Source: RPQJ01 sp963732375 (GTDB lineage Bacteria; Pseudomonadota; Gammaproteobacteria; Steroidobacterales; Steroidobacteraceae). Taken from it: a DNA stretch of 64,000 nucleotides. The notes beneath the pieces are model-generated. The model searched no databases. It saw nothing but the letters and a program-made list of their open reading frames with translations, and was not told where the DNA came from. This document shows positions 1 through 7,780 of this stretch, piece after piece. The stretch lies in the NCBI GenBank assembly GCA_963732375.1, contig CAVSZE010000003.1, positions 310,001-374,000 of the forward strand, read 5' to 3'. Within the stretch, counting starts at the first letter, position 1; every line of letters begins with the position of its first letter. The position numbers were made by a program, and so were the translations under genes.

Positions 1-393
1 GTAAACGATCATCCCGCCATGCTCGTCCTGCGTGCTCTTGGTGACTTCGCCGATCAGCACAAGGTAGTCGGTCCCCATCCGTTCGCGCACCCGGGTGCAG
101 GTTTCGGGCTCCAGCATCTTCGCAAGCGACGCGTCCTCATCCAGAAAGGCTGCGTCGATGAATTCCTGCGGCGACACCACCTTGATCGCGTCGTCCTCGT
201 CCTCGATCGCCTCGGTAAACTTCTCGAGCATCTGGCGCGGCCCGACGGTGACCACAAGCACTGCGGAATCCACCTCGACGTCGCGCTGGTCGACAATCTC
301 CGCCTTTGGCTTGTAGGGCACGATCACGCATCCCGCCGCGGCCAGTGTGGCCGCAACGACGAGAAACCAGCGGGCAATCTTCTGGCTACGCAT
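1..393 (-). CDS. Putative lipoprotein, 3' end outside window
   Basis: The frame stays open from an ATG at 391-393 to the window edge, giving 131 codons without a stop, so the C-terminus is missing. Residues 1-22 are a lipoprotein signal: a basic start, a hydrophobic stretch, then a lipobox ending A-A-G-C with the lipid-bearing Cys at about residue 22. The mature part is acidic and contains no catalytic motif I can name. It lies 25 bases after another small lipoprotein gene on the same strand and is probably co-transcribed with it. I do not recognise the family. The signal peptide is seen; outer-membrane or periplasmic location is inferred. Confidence 0.7.
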   Translation of the reverse strand, partial: MRSQKIARWFLVVAATLAAAGCVIVPYKPKAEIVDQRDVEVDSAVLVVTVGPRQMLEKFTEAIEDEDDAIKVVSPQEFIDAAFLDEDASLAKMLEPETCTRVRERMGTDYLVLIGEVTKSTQDEHGGMIVY

Positions 394-418
394 GACGATT
401 ACCTCGGAATGCCGCACC

Positions 419-898
419 TCACGGCTTCACCTTTCCCGCGACGATTCGACCCTCCGTGTCGTCCGAGATCCACTGATACATCTGGTAGCCGTAGCCGGTC
501 GTGCGGTCGCAGTGCAACGAATAGACATGACCGGCCACCAATTCGACGTCGGCCGATCTGGCTCCGGTCGCGAAGCCACTTGGCTCGATCATCACGCTTA
601 CGCCGTAGAGGCATTCCCAGTAGACCGGATACGTGCCCGGCAGGAGCTGGACGCTCGAGTAGTCCGAGTGCGCCACCTTGCGGGTGCCGATCATCACCCC
701 GACCGCGTCGTGGAGGTCGATGGCCGACAATTCGGAATCCGGACGCTGCGGGCCGCCGTACATCTTGTATGCGTACTGGGTGGTCGAGCAGGAGGTGGAG
801 ATGATCGCAGCTGCAATGAGCCCGACCGCCGCCGCCCTTGCGGAATTCGTCCCGCAAGCAGGATCGGCGCAGGCGTCCAGCGTCGCAGGTCGCCACAT
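419..898 (-). CDS. Small putative lipoprotein (DUF-type)
   Basis: This 159-residue protein has a hydrophobic N-terminal segment at residues 22-36 followed by Cys37. The preceding residues (S-T-S) are a weaker lipobox than usual. The mature part is rich in Tyr and Gly and contains a TQYAYKMYGG stretch, with beta-strand-like alternation after it. No enzymatic motif is visible. The ATG used leaves about 20 residues before the hydrophobic core, so a later start is possible. It precedes the truncated lipoprotein at the window edge. Function unknown; probably a cell-envelope protein. Confidence 0.6.
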   Translation of the reverse strand: MWRPATLDACADPACGTNSARAAAVGLIAAAIISTSCSTTQYAYKMYGGPQRPDSELSAIDLHDAVGVMIGTRKVAHSDYSSVQLLPGTYPVYWECLYGVSVMIEPSGFATGARSADVELVAGHVYSLHCDRTTGYGYQMYQWISDDTEGRIVAGKVKP

Positions 899-1013
899 GG
901 CCCGATTCTCTGCCTCGGGACTGCCAGCGAGGCATAGGTACTTGCTGCAAGGCCGGCGGAATCACCGCGATCGCTACAGCTTCGCGTCGTTTGTCCCAGG
1001 GCCGAACCTGGAA

Positions 1014-1769
1014 TCAGTCGTTCGACTCCGCTGCCGGGCCGCGACGGCGAACCCTCGCGATGCTGCGCTTGCCGGAGCCGAAGAACTCGAGGTAGCGTCG
1101 GGCTTCCGCGCTCGTGTAGGCGCCGCTTGCCAGCGCCGCGGCGGCGATATCGCGCATGTTGCCGACCCGCACGTTCACCGCGCGGAAAGCCCGCTTGATC
1201 TCGTCGACCGTCGCGCGCGGCAGGGCACGCCGGCGCAGGCCAACGACGTTCAAGCCGATGATATCGTCGCGTTCGGTCACCATCGTAAACGGCGGCACGT
1301 CCTGCGAGATGCGAGACGCCCCGCCAACCATCGCGCCCTCACCGATCCTGCTGAACTGGTGGATCGTGACGCCGCCGCCGATGAAGGCACCCTCGCCCAC
1401 CTGGATATGGCCGGCGAACAGCACGTTGTTGGCCACTATCACGCGATCTGCGAGGCGGCAATCGTGGGCAACGTGGCAACCGATCATCAGGAAGCAGTCC
1501 GAGCCGACTTCGGTCCAGCCGTCTGGTTTCGTTGCGCGGTGAATGGTTACGTGCTCGCGAATTACCGTGCGCGCGCCGATGCGGACACCGGTAGCACGCG
1601 AAACATCAAAACTCAGGTCCTGGGGATCGCCGCCCACGACCGCATGAGGATGCACGACCACGCCCTCGCCGAGCACGACGTGGCGCGTGATGATGGCGTA
1701 TGCATGGACCACGCAACCTTCGCCCAGTTGCGCTCCGTCCTCGACAATGGCGGTTGGATGAATGTCCAA
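1014..1769 (-). CDS. LpxA-like acyl-ACP--UDP-N-acetylglucosamine acyltransferase
   Basis: The family transfers a 3-hydroxyacyl group from acyl carrier protein to UDP-GlcNAc, the first step of lipid A synthesis, in the cytoplasm. At 251 residues it is close to E. coli LpxA (262). The N-terminal two-thirds is a left-handed beta-helix of hexapeptide repeats. Family landmarks are present: GGDPQDL at 46-52, IHRAT at 76-80, HVAHDC at 99-104 with the expected catalytic His102, and FAGHI and HQFSRIG further on. It is not beside lpxD-fabZ-lpxB, the usual context, but at the end of the corrinoid methyltransferase run. It may therefore be a paralogue acting on a different sugar nucleotide or a relocated lpxA. 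Family membership is clear; the exact substrate is not. Confidence 0.82.
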   Translation of the reverse strand: MDIHPTAIVEDGAQLGEGCVVHAYAIITRHVVLGEGVVVHPHAVVGGDPQDLSFDVSRATGVRIGARTVIREHVTIHRATKPDGWTEVGSDCFLMIGCHVAHDCRLADRVIVANNVLFAGHIQVGEGAFIGGGVTIHQFSRIGEGAMVGGASRISQDVPPFTMVTERDDIIGLNVVGLRRRALPRATVDEIKRAFRAVNVRVGNMRDIAAAALASGAYTSAEARRYLEFFGSGKRSIARVRRRGPAAESND

Positions 1770-1774
1770 GTTCG

Positions 1775-1936
1775 CTACCCCAGGTTGTCGTCAAACCAGC
1801 GATAACCCGCCCACAGTCCGACTCCTGTACCGACCGCGCTCAGTACGACGGCAGTCCCGAGCCCCACCTTCTGCCCCAGCCACCAGCCAGCTGAACCGAT
1901 GATGAACGCCGCGAGCCAACCGATTATTGCGCGCAT
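1775..1936 (-). CDS. 53-residue two-helix membrane protein
   Basis: This small frame (ATG at 1934-1936, TAG at 1775-1777) encodes a protein with two hydrophobic segments, residues 4-20 and 24-45. They are separated by a GWWLGQK turn rich in Gly and Trp, and a short acidic tail ends in WFDDNLG. The pattern is that of an inner-membrane hairpin protein. It starts 20 bases after the upstream 109-residue gene and ends 5 bases before the LpxA-like gene, so it fits the same transcript. No family is recognised. The hydrophobic composition and tight fit between neighbours support coding; there is no experimental or homology evidence here. Confidence 0.6.
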   Translation of the reverse strand: MRAIIGWLAAFIIGSAGWWLGQKVGLGTAVVLSAVGTGVGLWAGYRWFDDNLG

Positions 1937-1956
1937 GGTTTTCGCCTTCGCGGGCG

Positions 1957-2286
1957 TCAGAGATCCAGGTGGATCGCACCCGGCTCACGGGTGAGTTCGG
2001 CGCCGGCCTCGCGTGCAGCTTCTGCCAGCGCACGCTCGAAGATTACGCGGGTGTCGGGACCGTGCTCGATGCGGCGCATGATCGAATGCCCGTTGCTCTC
2101 GCCGATGGTGACGGACACCTTGAGTCCGCGACGCTTCGCCACGAACTTGCGCCCGTCCGGCAGCGTCTGCTTCAGCAGCTTCAATACCTGGTCGGCATAG
2201 TTGACGCCGACACCCGAGCCGTCCGGCTTTGCAGAGGGCAGGTAGGTGTCGAGTAGCGTCTCGTCCGTCGTAATGGTGATTCTCAT
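1957..2286 (-). CDS. Unknown 109-residue protein coupled to corrinoid methyltransferase genes
   Basis: A soluble, mixed-charge protein of 109 residues with no signal peptide or membrane segment. It opens with a beta-strand-like MRITITTDETLL, followed by a helix rich in Lys and Leu. A GLKVSVTIGESNGHS stretch lies mid-protein and the C-terminus is acidic. The start codon overlaps the stop of the homocysteine methyltransferase gene by four bases (ATGA), which implies translational coupling and a related job. I do not recognise the family. It could be a small partner or folding factor for the methyltransferases, but this is only suggested by position. Confidence 0.65.
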   Translation of the reverse strand: MRITITTDETLLDTYLPSAKPDGSGVGVNYADQVLKLLKQTLPDGRKFVAKRRGLKVSVTIGESNGHSIMRRIEHGPDTRVIFERALAEAAREAGAELTREPGAIHLDL

Positions 2287-3197
2287 GCGCGCTGCTCCCC
2301 GGTCTTGCCGTCCAGGATTTCGCGGAACCTGCGGATGTGCGCCGGCGTACTGCCGCAACAGCCACCGACGATGCGCGGCCCGGCCGCGAGCAGCCCCTCG
2401 AGCCCTTCGCCCATTTCCTCGGGCGTCTGCTTGTAGAGGACTTTCATGTCCTCGAGTACCGGCGCGCCGGCATTGGGCTGCGCCATCACCGGCAACCCGC
2501 AGGTGGCCCGGTAGCGGCGGGTGATGTCGGCAGCGAACCGCATATCCACGCCGGTGCCGCAATTCAGCCCCGCCACGTCGCAACCATGCCGCTCCATGAA
2601 CTCCGCCGCCTGCTCGGGGCCGATGCCCATCATCGTGCGAACGTCGTCCTCGTCGAGCATGCGGTCGAACGCGAAGGACGCAATCACGACCGGCGCACCG
2701 GCCTCGCGCGCCGCGGCGATCGCGATCTCGACTTCCTCGAAAGCGGTTTGCGTCTCGATGATGATCCCGTCCACGCCGCCCTCCACCAGCGCACGCGCCT
2801 GCTCGCGGAACGCTCGTTCCACGGCGGCACGCGAGATATCGCCGTAGGGTTCCATCAGTCCGCCGAACGGTCCGATGTCACCGAGCACGTATCCGCGTCC
2901 GCCCAGCGCCTCCCGTGCGATCGCCACCGACGCGCGGTTGATGTCGGCGGTGCGGGCGCCCTCGCCGTGACGATCGAGCATGATGCGGCAGGCGCCAAAC
3001 GTATTGGTGAGGATCACGTCGGATCCGGCCTCGGCATACCGGCGCTGGATGCCGACCACCCGGTCCGGGTGATCGAGGTTCCAGGCCTCACCGCAGTGCC
3101 CCGATTCGAGGCCCGCATCCTGCAACTGCGTGCCCATGGCGCCGTCGCCGAGCAGCACGCGTGATTTCAGCGCTTCGAGCAAGGAAGGTCGTGTCAT
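2283..3197 (-). CDS. Homocysteine S-methyltransferase family protein
   Basis: This 304-residue protein is a zinc-dependent TIM-barrel enzyme of the homocysteine-binding (Hcy) family, as in the N-terminal domain of MetH and in betaine-homocysteine methyltransferase. The signature GDGAMGTQLQ is at residues 17-26. The three zinc-thiolate ligands are visible: Cys213 in GLNCG and Cys280-Cys281 in GGCCGSTPAH. The ATG follows directly on the stop of the activation-domain gene with no gap, and its own stop overlaps the next start. Next to a corrinoid protein and an MttB-type methyltransferase it probably takes the methyl group from methyl-cobalamin and makes methionine. Direct use of betaine, as in BHMT, is the alternative. 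Confidence 0.88.
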   Translation of the reverse strand: MTRPSLLEALKSRVLLGDGAMGTQLQDAGLESGHCGEAWNLDHPDRVVGIQRRYAEAGSDVILTNTFGACRIMLDRHGEGARTADINRASVAIAREALGGRGYVLGDIGPFGGLMEPYGDISRAAVERAFREQARALVEGGVDGIIIETQTAFEEVEIAIAAAREAGAPVVIASFAFDRMLDEDDVRTMMGIGPEQAAEFMERHGCDVAGLNCGTGVDMRFAADITRRYRATCGLPVMAQPNAGAPVLEDMKVLYKQTPEEMGEGLEGLLAAGPRIVGGCCGSTPAHIRRFREILDGKTGEQRA

Positions 3198-3998
3198 TCA
3201 ATCACCCTTCGGACGGCCGTCCCGCGCGTACGGAGCCCGCCGGTATCGGCAACGGGCGAGGTCACAGCTGCGGCACGAGGATTCGGGTGTTGCGACGATA
3301 GCACGGCACGCTACGCCTAGCGCGGCGAGCAGCGAGTGCTGGGGCTTCAGCGCGCCGGACGCGAGCAGCGTCATTGGCCCGAACTCGAGGACGGGCTGCT
3401 CATCCTCGCCACCTGCCGGCGGCGCTGCCGAGGACCGCGACATCGGTTCGGCACACAGCAGCGCCATCAGCTCGTGCTGCGCCGAGATCTCCCAGCGGCC
3501 GCAGCCGGGCGACAGGTGCGGCAGCAGCCCCTCGCCCTCGGCCGTGGCGTCGCCGCAAAGCACTGCCGACGCCTGCCACACCAGTTGCTCGGCGATGGCG
3601 GCCGCAAACCTGTCGAGGAAGTACGATTCGTCCGGGCGATCGTCGGCCCAGAGCCGCGCCGCTTCGGCAGCGACCTCCGGGCCGGCACTCACCGCGAGCA
3701 CAACCAGCGCGTGGGCTTCGCCGTCTCGCAGCCGCTCAGCGAGTGCGGCGCCCGTGATCACCTCGCCCGTCTCGAGCGTCACGGACCCGGGCGCGGCACT
3801 GCGCAACGCCACGCGACGCACGGCGACGAACGGCCGCCCATGCTCTGCATACCAGCGGCGCGCAAGCTCGGCACGCTCGCGGATCTCCGCGGCCACCTCG
3901 CGCCCGCGTGGAATCCCGAGCAGCCGCCGGAACTCGGCATCCGTGACGCCAGCCGCCGCGGCCGCGCCGGACACCGCCAGGACCGTCGCGACGCTCAC
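3198..3998 (-). CDS. MetH-activation-domain-like corrinoid reactivation protein
   Basis: The 266-residue protein resembles the C-terminal S-adenosylmethionine-binding activation domain of cobalamin-dependent methionine synthase, here as a separate protein. Recognisable parts are DESYFLDRFAAA, then HLSPGCGRWEIS (the counterpart of the RxxPGY SAM-binding motif) and a following MTLLASGALKP segment matching the MetH LTESxxMxP region. The C-terminus carries Cys-x2-Cys-x4-Cys (CRSCDLARC), which might hold a metal or Fe-S cluster. Translation probably starts at GTG 3996-3998, overlapping the upstream stop as GTGA. The likely role is reductive remethylation or reactivation of the oxidised corrinoid. 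A longer same-strand frame running to 5498 exists, but its upstream part is only a shadow of the RACo gene. Confidence 0.75.
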   Translation of the reverse strand: MSVATVLAVSGAAAAAGVTDAEFRRLLGIPRGREVAAEIRERAELARRWYAEHGRPFVAVRRVALRSAAPGSVTLETGEVITGAALAERLRDGEAHALVVLAVSAGPEVAAEAARLWADDRPDESYFLDRFAAAIAEQLVWQASAVLCGDATAEGEGLLPHLSPGCGRWEISAQHELMALLCAEPMSRSSAAPPAGGEDEQPVLEFGPMTLLASGALKPQHSLLAALGVACRAIVATPESSCRSCDLARCRYRRAPYARDGRPKGD

Positions 3999-5647
3999 GG
4001 CGCGGCTCCGAACGGCTCGAACTGGCAGCCCTGTACGAAGAACTCGAAGAACTCCGGATGCGCCTCGAGCCGGACCAGTTGCACGCGCCGCACGATCGCC
4101 TCGAGATCGGCGCGTCGTGTTCGCGACAGCAACGCAATCGACGCCCCGGCGAGTGCCGCGTTGCCTACCTTGACGATCCGCTCGCGCGGCAGGTCCGGTA
4201 TCAAACCGATACGGCATGCTGCATCCACGTCCAGGTGGCGCGCAAATCCGCCCGCGAGGTAGAGACGGTCGACGCGATCGAGGCTTACCCCATATTCGTC
4301 CGCGAGCACACGCAGGCCAGCCGCATTGGCGCCCTTCGCCTGCGCAAGTTCGTTGACGTCGGCCTCGCACACCGATACGCGACCGCCTGCGTCGAGGACG
4401 ATGGGCTCGTCGGACTCCGTGAACCGACCCTGCCCGTTCATGCGCCCGGTACGCCTGAGCTCGGACATCAGGTCCACCAGGCCCGAGCCGCAGATGCCTG
4501 CCGGCGCCGCATCGCCCACGATCTCGAGGCACATCGCGCCGTCGGCGTCGAGCGCCACGCGTTCTATGGCGCCATCGAGCGCCGGCATGCCGCAACCCAC
4601 GCCACCACCCTCGAAGGCGGGTCCTGCCGGGCAGGACGCAGCCAGCATGCGGGCAGAGTTGCCGAAGAAAGCCTCGGTGTTGGTGCCGATGTCCAGCAGT
4701 GCACAAGTCCCGCTGCCCTCCGCAATGCCGGTCGCCAGCAGGCAGGCCGCCGCGTCCGCGCCCACGTGGCTGCCCACCAGTGGCAGGCCATGGATGCGGG
4801 CGGCTGGATGCACGGGCAGGCGCAGCTTCTTCGCCGTCGTGGAGAGACTGGTCGTGGCCGCGCGGCCCTCGGACACTGCCGCCTCGGTGATGGAGCGGTA
4901 CGGCAACACGCCCAGCCCCTGCACGTCGAGGCCAAACAGCAGGTCGCGCATCGTCGGATTGCCGGCCACGACCAGTTCGTAGATGGTCGCGGGATCCACC
5001 GGCAGCGACTCGATGGCATGCGTGAGATAGCCGAGCAGCGTGCGCTGCAGAAGCCGGCCACGGTGCTCGCCATCGTAGTGGATGCGCGACATGATGTTCG
5101 AGCCGCCGAAGCGCTGCGGATTCTCGAAGGACCGCGTCGCAACCAGGCGCCCGGACTCGAGGTCGTGCAGGCGAATTGCGACGGTCGTGGTGCCAAGGTC
5201 GAGCGCGAGGCCGTGGATCGGTCCGCCCGATTCCGCGATCGGCTCGCCGTCGAGCAAAATTCGCGCCCCGTCCCGTGTCACGGCAGCATCGACCACGATG
5301 CGCTGGCCGTCGCCTGCGCTGGAGTCCGTCTCGATCCGCAACGAACCCCGGCGCAAGGTGTGCGCCCGAACTTCGCCAGGCGCCGCGAGTCGCGTACGGC
5401 AGGCCAGGCGGAACGCGCCTTCCAGGTGCCGTTCCTGCTCGGCCGGCTGGCTGAGGAACTCCGCACCTGACTCGATCTCGACCAGGCACTCGCGGCACTT
5501 GCCCTGCTTGTGGCAGGAGGTCGGAACCGCGATCCCGCGCGCATCCGCCCAGTCGAACAGGCTCTGCCCGAGCGGGGCCGGCCCGGCGACGCCGTCGATC
5601 GTTACCGTCGCGACGCCGTCGGCCGTCGGTGCGGCCGTCATTGTCAC
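3995..5647 (-). CDS. RACo-like ATP-dependent reductive activator of corrinoid protein (ASKHA ATPase)
   Basis: The 550-residue protein has the layout of RACo, which uses ATP hydrolysis to return Co(II) corrinoid proteins to the active Co(I) state. Residues 10-100 form a plant-type [2Fe-2S] ferredoxin domain with Cys45, Cys51, Cys54 and Cys83. A middle domain follows, and then an actin-like ASKHA ATPase fold. Its phosphate loops are visible as ALDLGTTTVAI, LLDIGTNTEAFF, GGGVGCG and LAGGFARHLD. It overlaps the corrinoid-protein gene by four bases and the next gene by four bases. This supports joint production with its target. The family is certain; which corrinoid it serves is inferred from adjacency. 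Confidence 0.9.
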   Translation of the reverse strand: MTMTAAPTADGVATVTIDGVAGPAPLGQSLFDWADARGIAVPTSCHKQGKCRECLVEIESGAEFLSQPAEQERHLEGAFRLACRTRLAAPGEVRAHTLRRGSLRIETDSSAGDGQRIVVDAAVTRDGARILLDGEPIAESGGPIHGLALDLGTTTVAIRLHDLESGRLVATRSFENPQRFGGSNIMSRIHYDGEHRGRLLQRTLLGYLTHAIESLPVDPATIYELVVAGNPTMRDLLFGLDVQGLGVLPYRSITEAAVSEGRAATTSLSTTAKKLRLPVHPAARIHGLPLVGSHVGADAAACLLATGIAEGSGTCALLDIGTNTEAFFGNSARMLAASCPAGPAFEGGGVGCGMPALDGAIERVALDADGAMCLEIVGDAAPAGICGSGLVDLMSELRRTGRMNGQGRFTESDEPIVLDAGGRVSVCEADVNELAQAKGANAAGLRVLADEYGVSLDRVDRLYLAGGFARHLDVDAACRIGLIPDLPRERIVKVGNAALAGASIALLSRTRRADLEAIVRRVQLVRLEAHPEFFEFFVQGCQFEPFGAAP

Positions 5648-6303
5648 GGCGCGGCGGCTGCCTGCTCGGAGATCAGTCGCTTGAAGAGTTCCACAGCGCT
5701 AGCCGCATCGGCCGCGTAGCCATCGGCTCCGATCTGCTTCGCGTAGTCCGCGCTGGTCGGTGCGCCGCCGATGCAGAGCTTGACGTCGCGCATCCCCGCT
5801 TCCTCGAACTTCTGTACCACCGTACGCATGTAGATCATCGTCGTGGTAAGCAGCGCGCTCATCCCGACGATACGCGCGCGGTGCTCCCTGGCAGCCGCTA
5901 TGAACCGCTCGGCAGACGTATCAGTGCCGAGGTCCACGATCGTGAATCCCGCGCCCTCCGCCATCATTCCCACCAGGTTCTTGCCGATGTCGTGCAGGTC
6001 TCCCTTCACGGTGCCGAGCACGATCGTGGCGGATAGCGCAGACGTGTCGCTGTGGCTCGACACCAGGTGCGGCTTCAGAACGGCGAGGCCTGCCTTCATC
6101 GCGCGAGCGGCGAGCAGCACCTCGGGCACGAACACGCGATTGTGCTTGAAGTCCTCGCCGACCACGCGCATGCCCGCGATCAGGCCGTCGTCGAGCACTT
6201 CCATCGGCGGGCGCCCTTCCGCGAGCGCCTGTTCGGTCATCTCGCGCACCGGGTCCTGCTTGCCCTCGAAGAGCAACTGGTTCATGAGCGCGTAATCAGT
6301 CAT
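5644..6303 (-). CDS. Corrinoid (B12-binding) methyl-carrier protein, MttC/MtgC-like
   Basis: This 219-residue cytoplasmic protein carries the methyl group on cobalt between two methyltransferases. The first 85 residues form the helical cap domain of corrinoid proteins. The rest is the Rossmann-type B12 domain with the base-off motif DLHDIG (Asp-x-His-x-x-Gly), whose His is the lower axial cobalt ligand. Further B12-site stretches are VGMSALLTTTM and IGGAPTSADYAKQIGADGYA. The start lies inside the end of the MttB-type gene (8-base overlap), so the two are translationally coupled. The partner order MttB, corrinoid protein, activator is usual for methylamine-type systems. Confidence 0.92.
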   Translation of the reverse strand: MTDYALMNQLLFEGKQDPVREMTEQALAEGRPPMEVLDDGLIAGMRVVGEDFKHNRVFVPEVLLAARAMKAGLAVLKPHLVSSHSDTSALSATIVLGTVKGDLHDIGKNLVGMMAEGAGFTIVDLGTDTSAERFIAAAREHRARIVGMSALLTTTMIYMRTVVQKFEEAGMRDVKLCIGGAPTSADYAKQIGADGYAADAASAVELFKRLISEQAAAAP

Positions 6304-7765
6304 GCGCGATCTCCGTGAAAGCGGGTAGCACCGCGCCGGGGTCGCTGCTGGTGCTGCTGATCAACTGCCGTATCTCGTCGTGGACGCGCTGCTCGAGCGG
6401 TTCGACCTCGTAGGCCGCCAGCGTCTCGTCGATGACTTCGTTGGCCCGCGCGCGCCAGTCGCGGGAGCCCTGCTCCGCCCACTGGTCCCAGTTCGTCCGA
6501 TCGAGCGTCGGACCCGGCATGTACAGCTCGTCCGGCCAGTGTGCCAGCGTGTGATCGGACGTGAGCAGGTGATTGTCGCGAACCAGCTCGGCAATCAGCT
6601 CGCCGGCCGGCAGGTCCTCGCGCACCTCGACCGGGCGCACGAAACGCTGGGCGTGGGCCACGATCTCGTCGTCGAACACGAGCTTCTCGAAGCTGAAGCA
6701 GTTGACGTAGTCCAGCATGCCGGGGCCCGAGACGGAGTTGATGCCGGCGCTGGCCGCGAGAAACGCGCCAACACCCGTTTCCATGCCGGCCTGCGGGTCG
6801 TTGAATTTCGAATCGGAAAGCGCCATGTACGCCTGGCATGGAAGCCTGAGCCGCTTCGCGACCTGCGCGTATCCGCAGTAGAGCTGAAGTGCCTCGACCG
6901 CGGTCATCGGGTTGGTCATCAGCTGCATGTGGAACGACGCTGGCGCACCGCCGAAGATCACCGGTGTACCCGGTCGCACGGTCTGCGCAATGACGAGACC
7001 CGACAGAACTTCAGCAGTGTGCAGCACCAGCGCGCCGACCGTCGTGACCGGCGAGATCATGCCCAGCAGCAGCACCGGCACGATCTCGATCGGGATGCCC
7101 CATTCGGCGCAGTCCATGATGTTTGCGACCGGATCCTCGCCCCAGCGCAGCGGCGTGTTCGGGCAGCACGTAAAGATGGACATCGGCCGGCGCACCAGGT
7201 CCTCGCGATCGTCGCGGAACATGGCCATCACCCGGCCCATCCGTGGCACTCCCCAGGCGGTGAACGCCCCGGAGACGACCGGCCGCTTCGAGTGTGCGAG
7301 CACCAGGTAGAGTCGCCAGACGTCGGCCACGTCCTGGGGGATGTCGGTCGGAATGAACGCCGTCGACAGGTAGGAGATGTTCTTCAGCCCGTCCGCCAGG
7401 CGGACGTACTCGACCAGATCAGGCGTCAGCGGCACGCGAGCCTTCTGTGTCCTGCGGTCCAGAACGCGCAATGCCGAGCTCGCGGGCACGAAGTGGACGT
7501 TGTCCCCTTCGAGCACGGCCGACACGTCCCCGTCGCGGTCGTGCAGCGTCACCGATGACGGCGCGGTCGCGAGCGCCCGCTCGACCGACGCGCGCGGGAA
7601 ACGCACGCGCCCGGTCGTCGCGTCCGCCTCCAGCCCCGCACCAGCGAGGCGCTCAAGTGCACGCTCGTCGTCGATCAGCACTCCGGTCGTCTCCAGGACG
7701 CCCAGCGCCTCGTCGATGATCCGGTCTACGAGGGCGGGCTCCAGTACCGAAAGGGTCGGTCTCAT
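6296..7765 (-). CDS. Trimethylamine methyltransferase (MttB) family protein, non-pyrrolysine type
   Basis: The 489-residue protein belongs to the MttB superfamily, TIM-barrel enzymes that move a methyl group from a methylated amine to a corrinoid protein. The frame has no internal amber codon, so it is the pyrrolysine-free branch. That branch includes glycine betaine (MtgB), proline betaine and carnitine methyltransferases. Recognisable stretches are FVPASSALRVLD, GGAPASFHMQLMTNPM and VGAFLAASAGINSVSGPGMLDY. It starts 15 bases after the SDR gene and overlaps the corrinoid gene. The substrate is probably a quaternary amine such as a betaine, but the sequence alone does not say which. Confidence 0.88.
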   Translation of the reverse strand: MRPTLSVLEPALVDRIIDEALGVLETTGVLIDDERALERLAGAGLEADATTGRVRFPRASVERALATAPSSVTLHDRDGDVSAVLEGDNVHFVPASSALRVLDRRTQKARVPLTPDLVEYVRLADGLKNISYLSTAFIPTDIPQDVADVWRLYLVLAHSKRPVVSGAFTAWGVPRMGRVMAMFRDDREDLVRRPMSIFTCCPNTPLRWGEDPVANIMDCAEWGIPIEIVPVLLLGMISPVTTVGALVLHTAEVLSGLVIAQTVRPGTPVIFGGAPASFHMQLMTNPMTAVEALQLYCGYAQVAKRLRLPCQAYMALSDSKFNDPQAGMETGVGAFLAASAGINSVSGPGMLDYVNCFSFEKLVFDDEIVAHAQRFVRPVEVREDLPAGELIAELVRDNHLLTSDHTLAHWPDELYMPGPTLDRTNWDQWAEQGSRDWRARANEVIDETLAAYEVEPLEQRVHDEIRQLISSTSSDPGAVLPAFTEIAHD

Positions 7766-7780
7766 TCCAGCGCTACTCCG

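Noticed and set aside
3999..5498. Long in-frame extension of the MetH-activation-like gene (766 codons in total)
   Set aside because: The added part lies within the RACo gene in another frame and has Arg/Pro/Ala-rich shadow composition; GTG 3998 with GTGA overlap fits better.
6296..7765. Pyrrolysine codon in the MttB-type gene
   Set aside because: The frame runs without internal TAG; it is the non-pyrrolysine branch.
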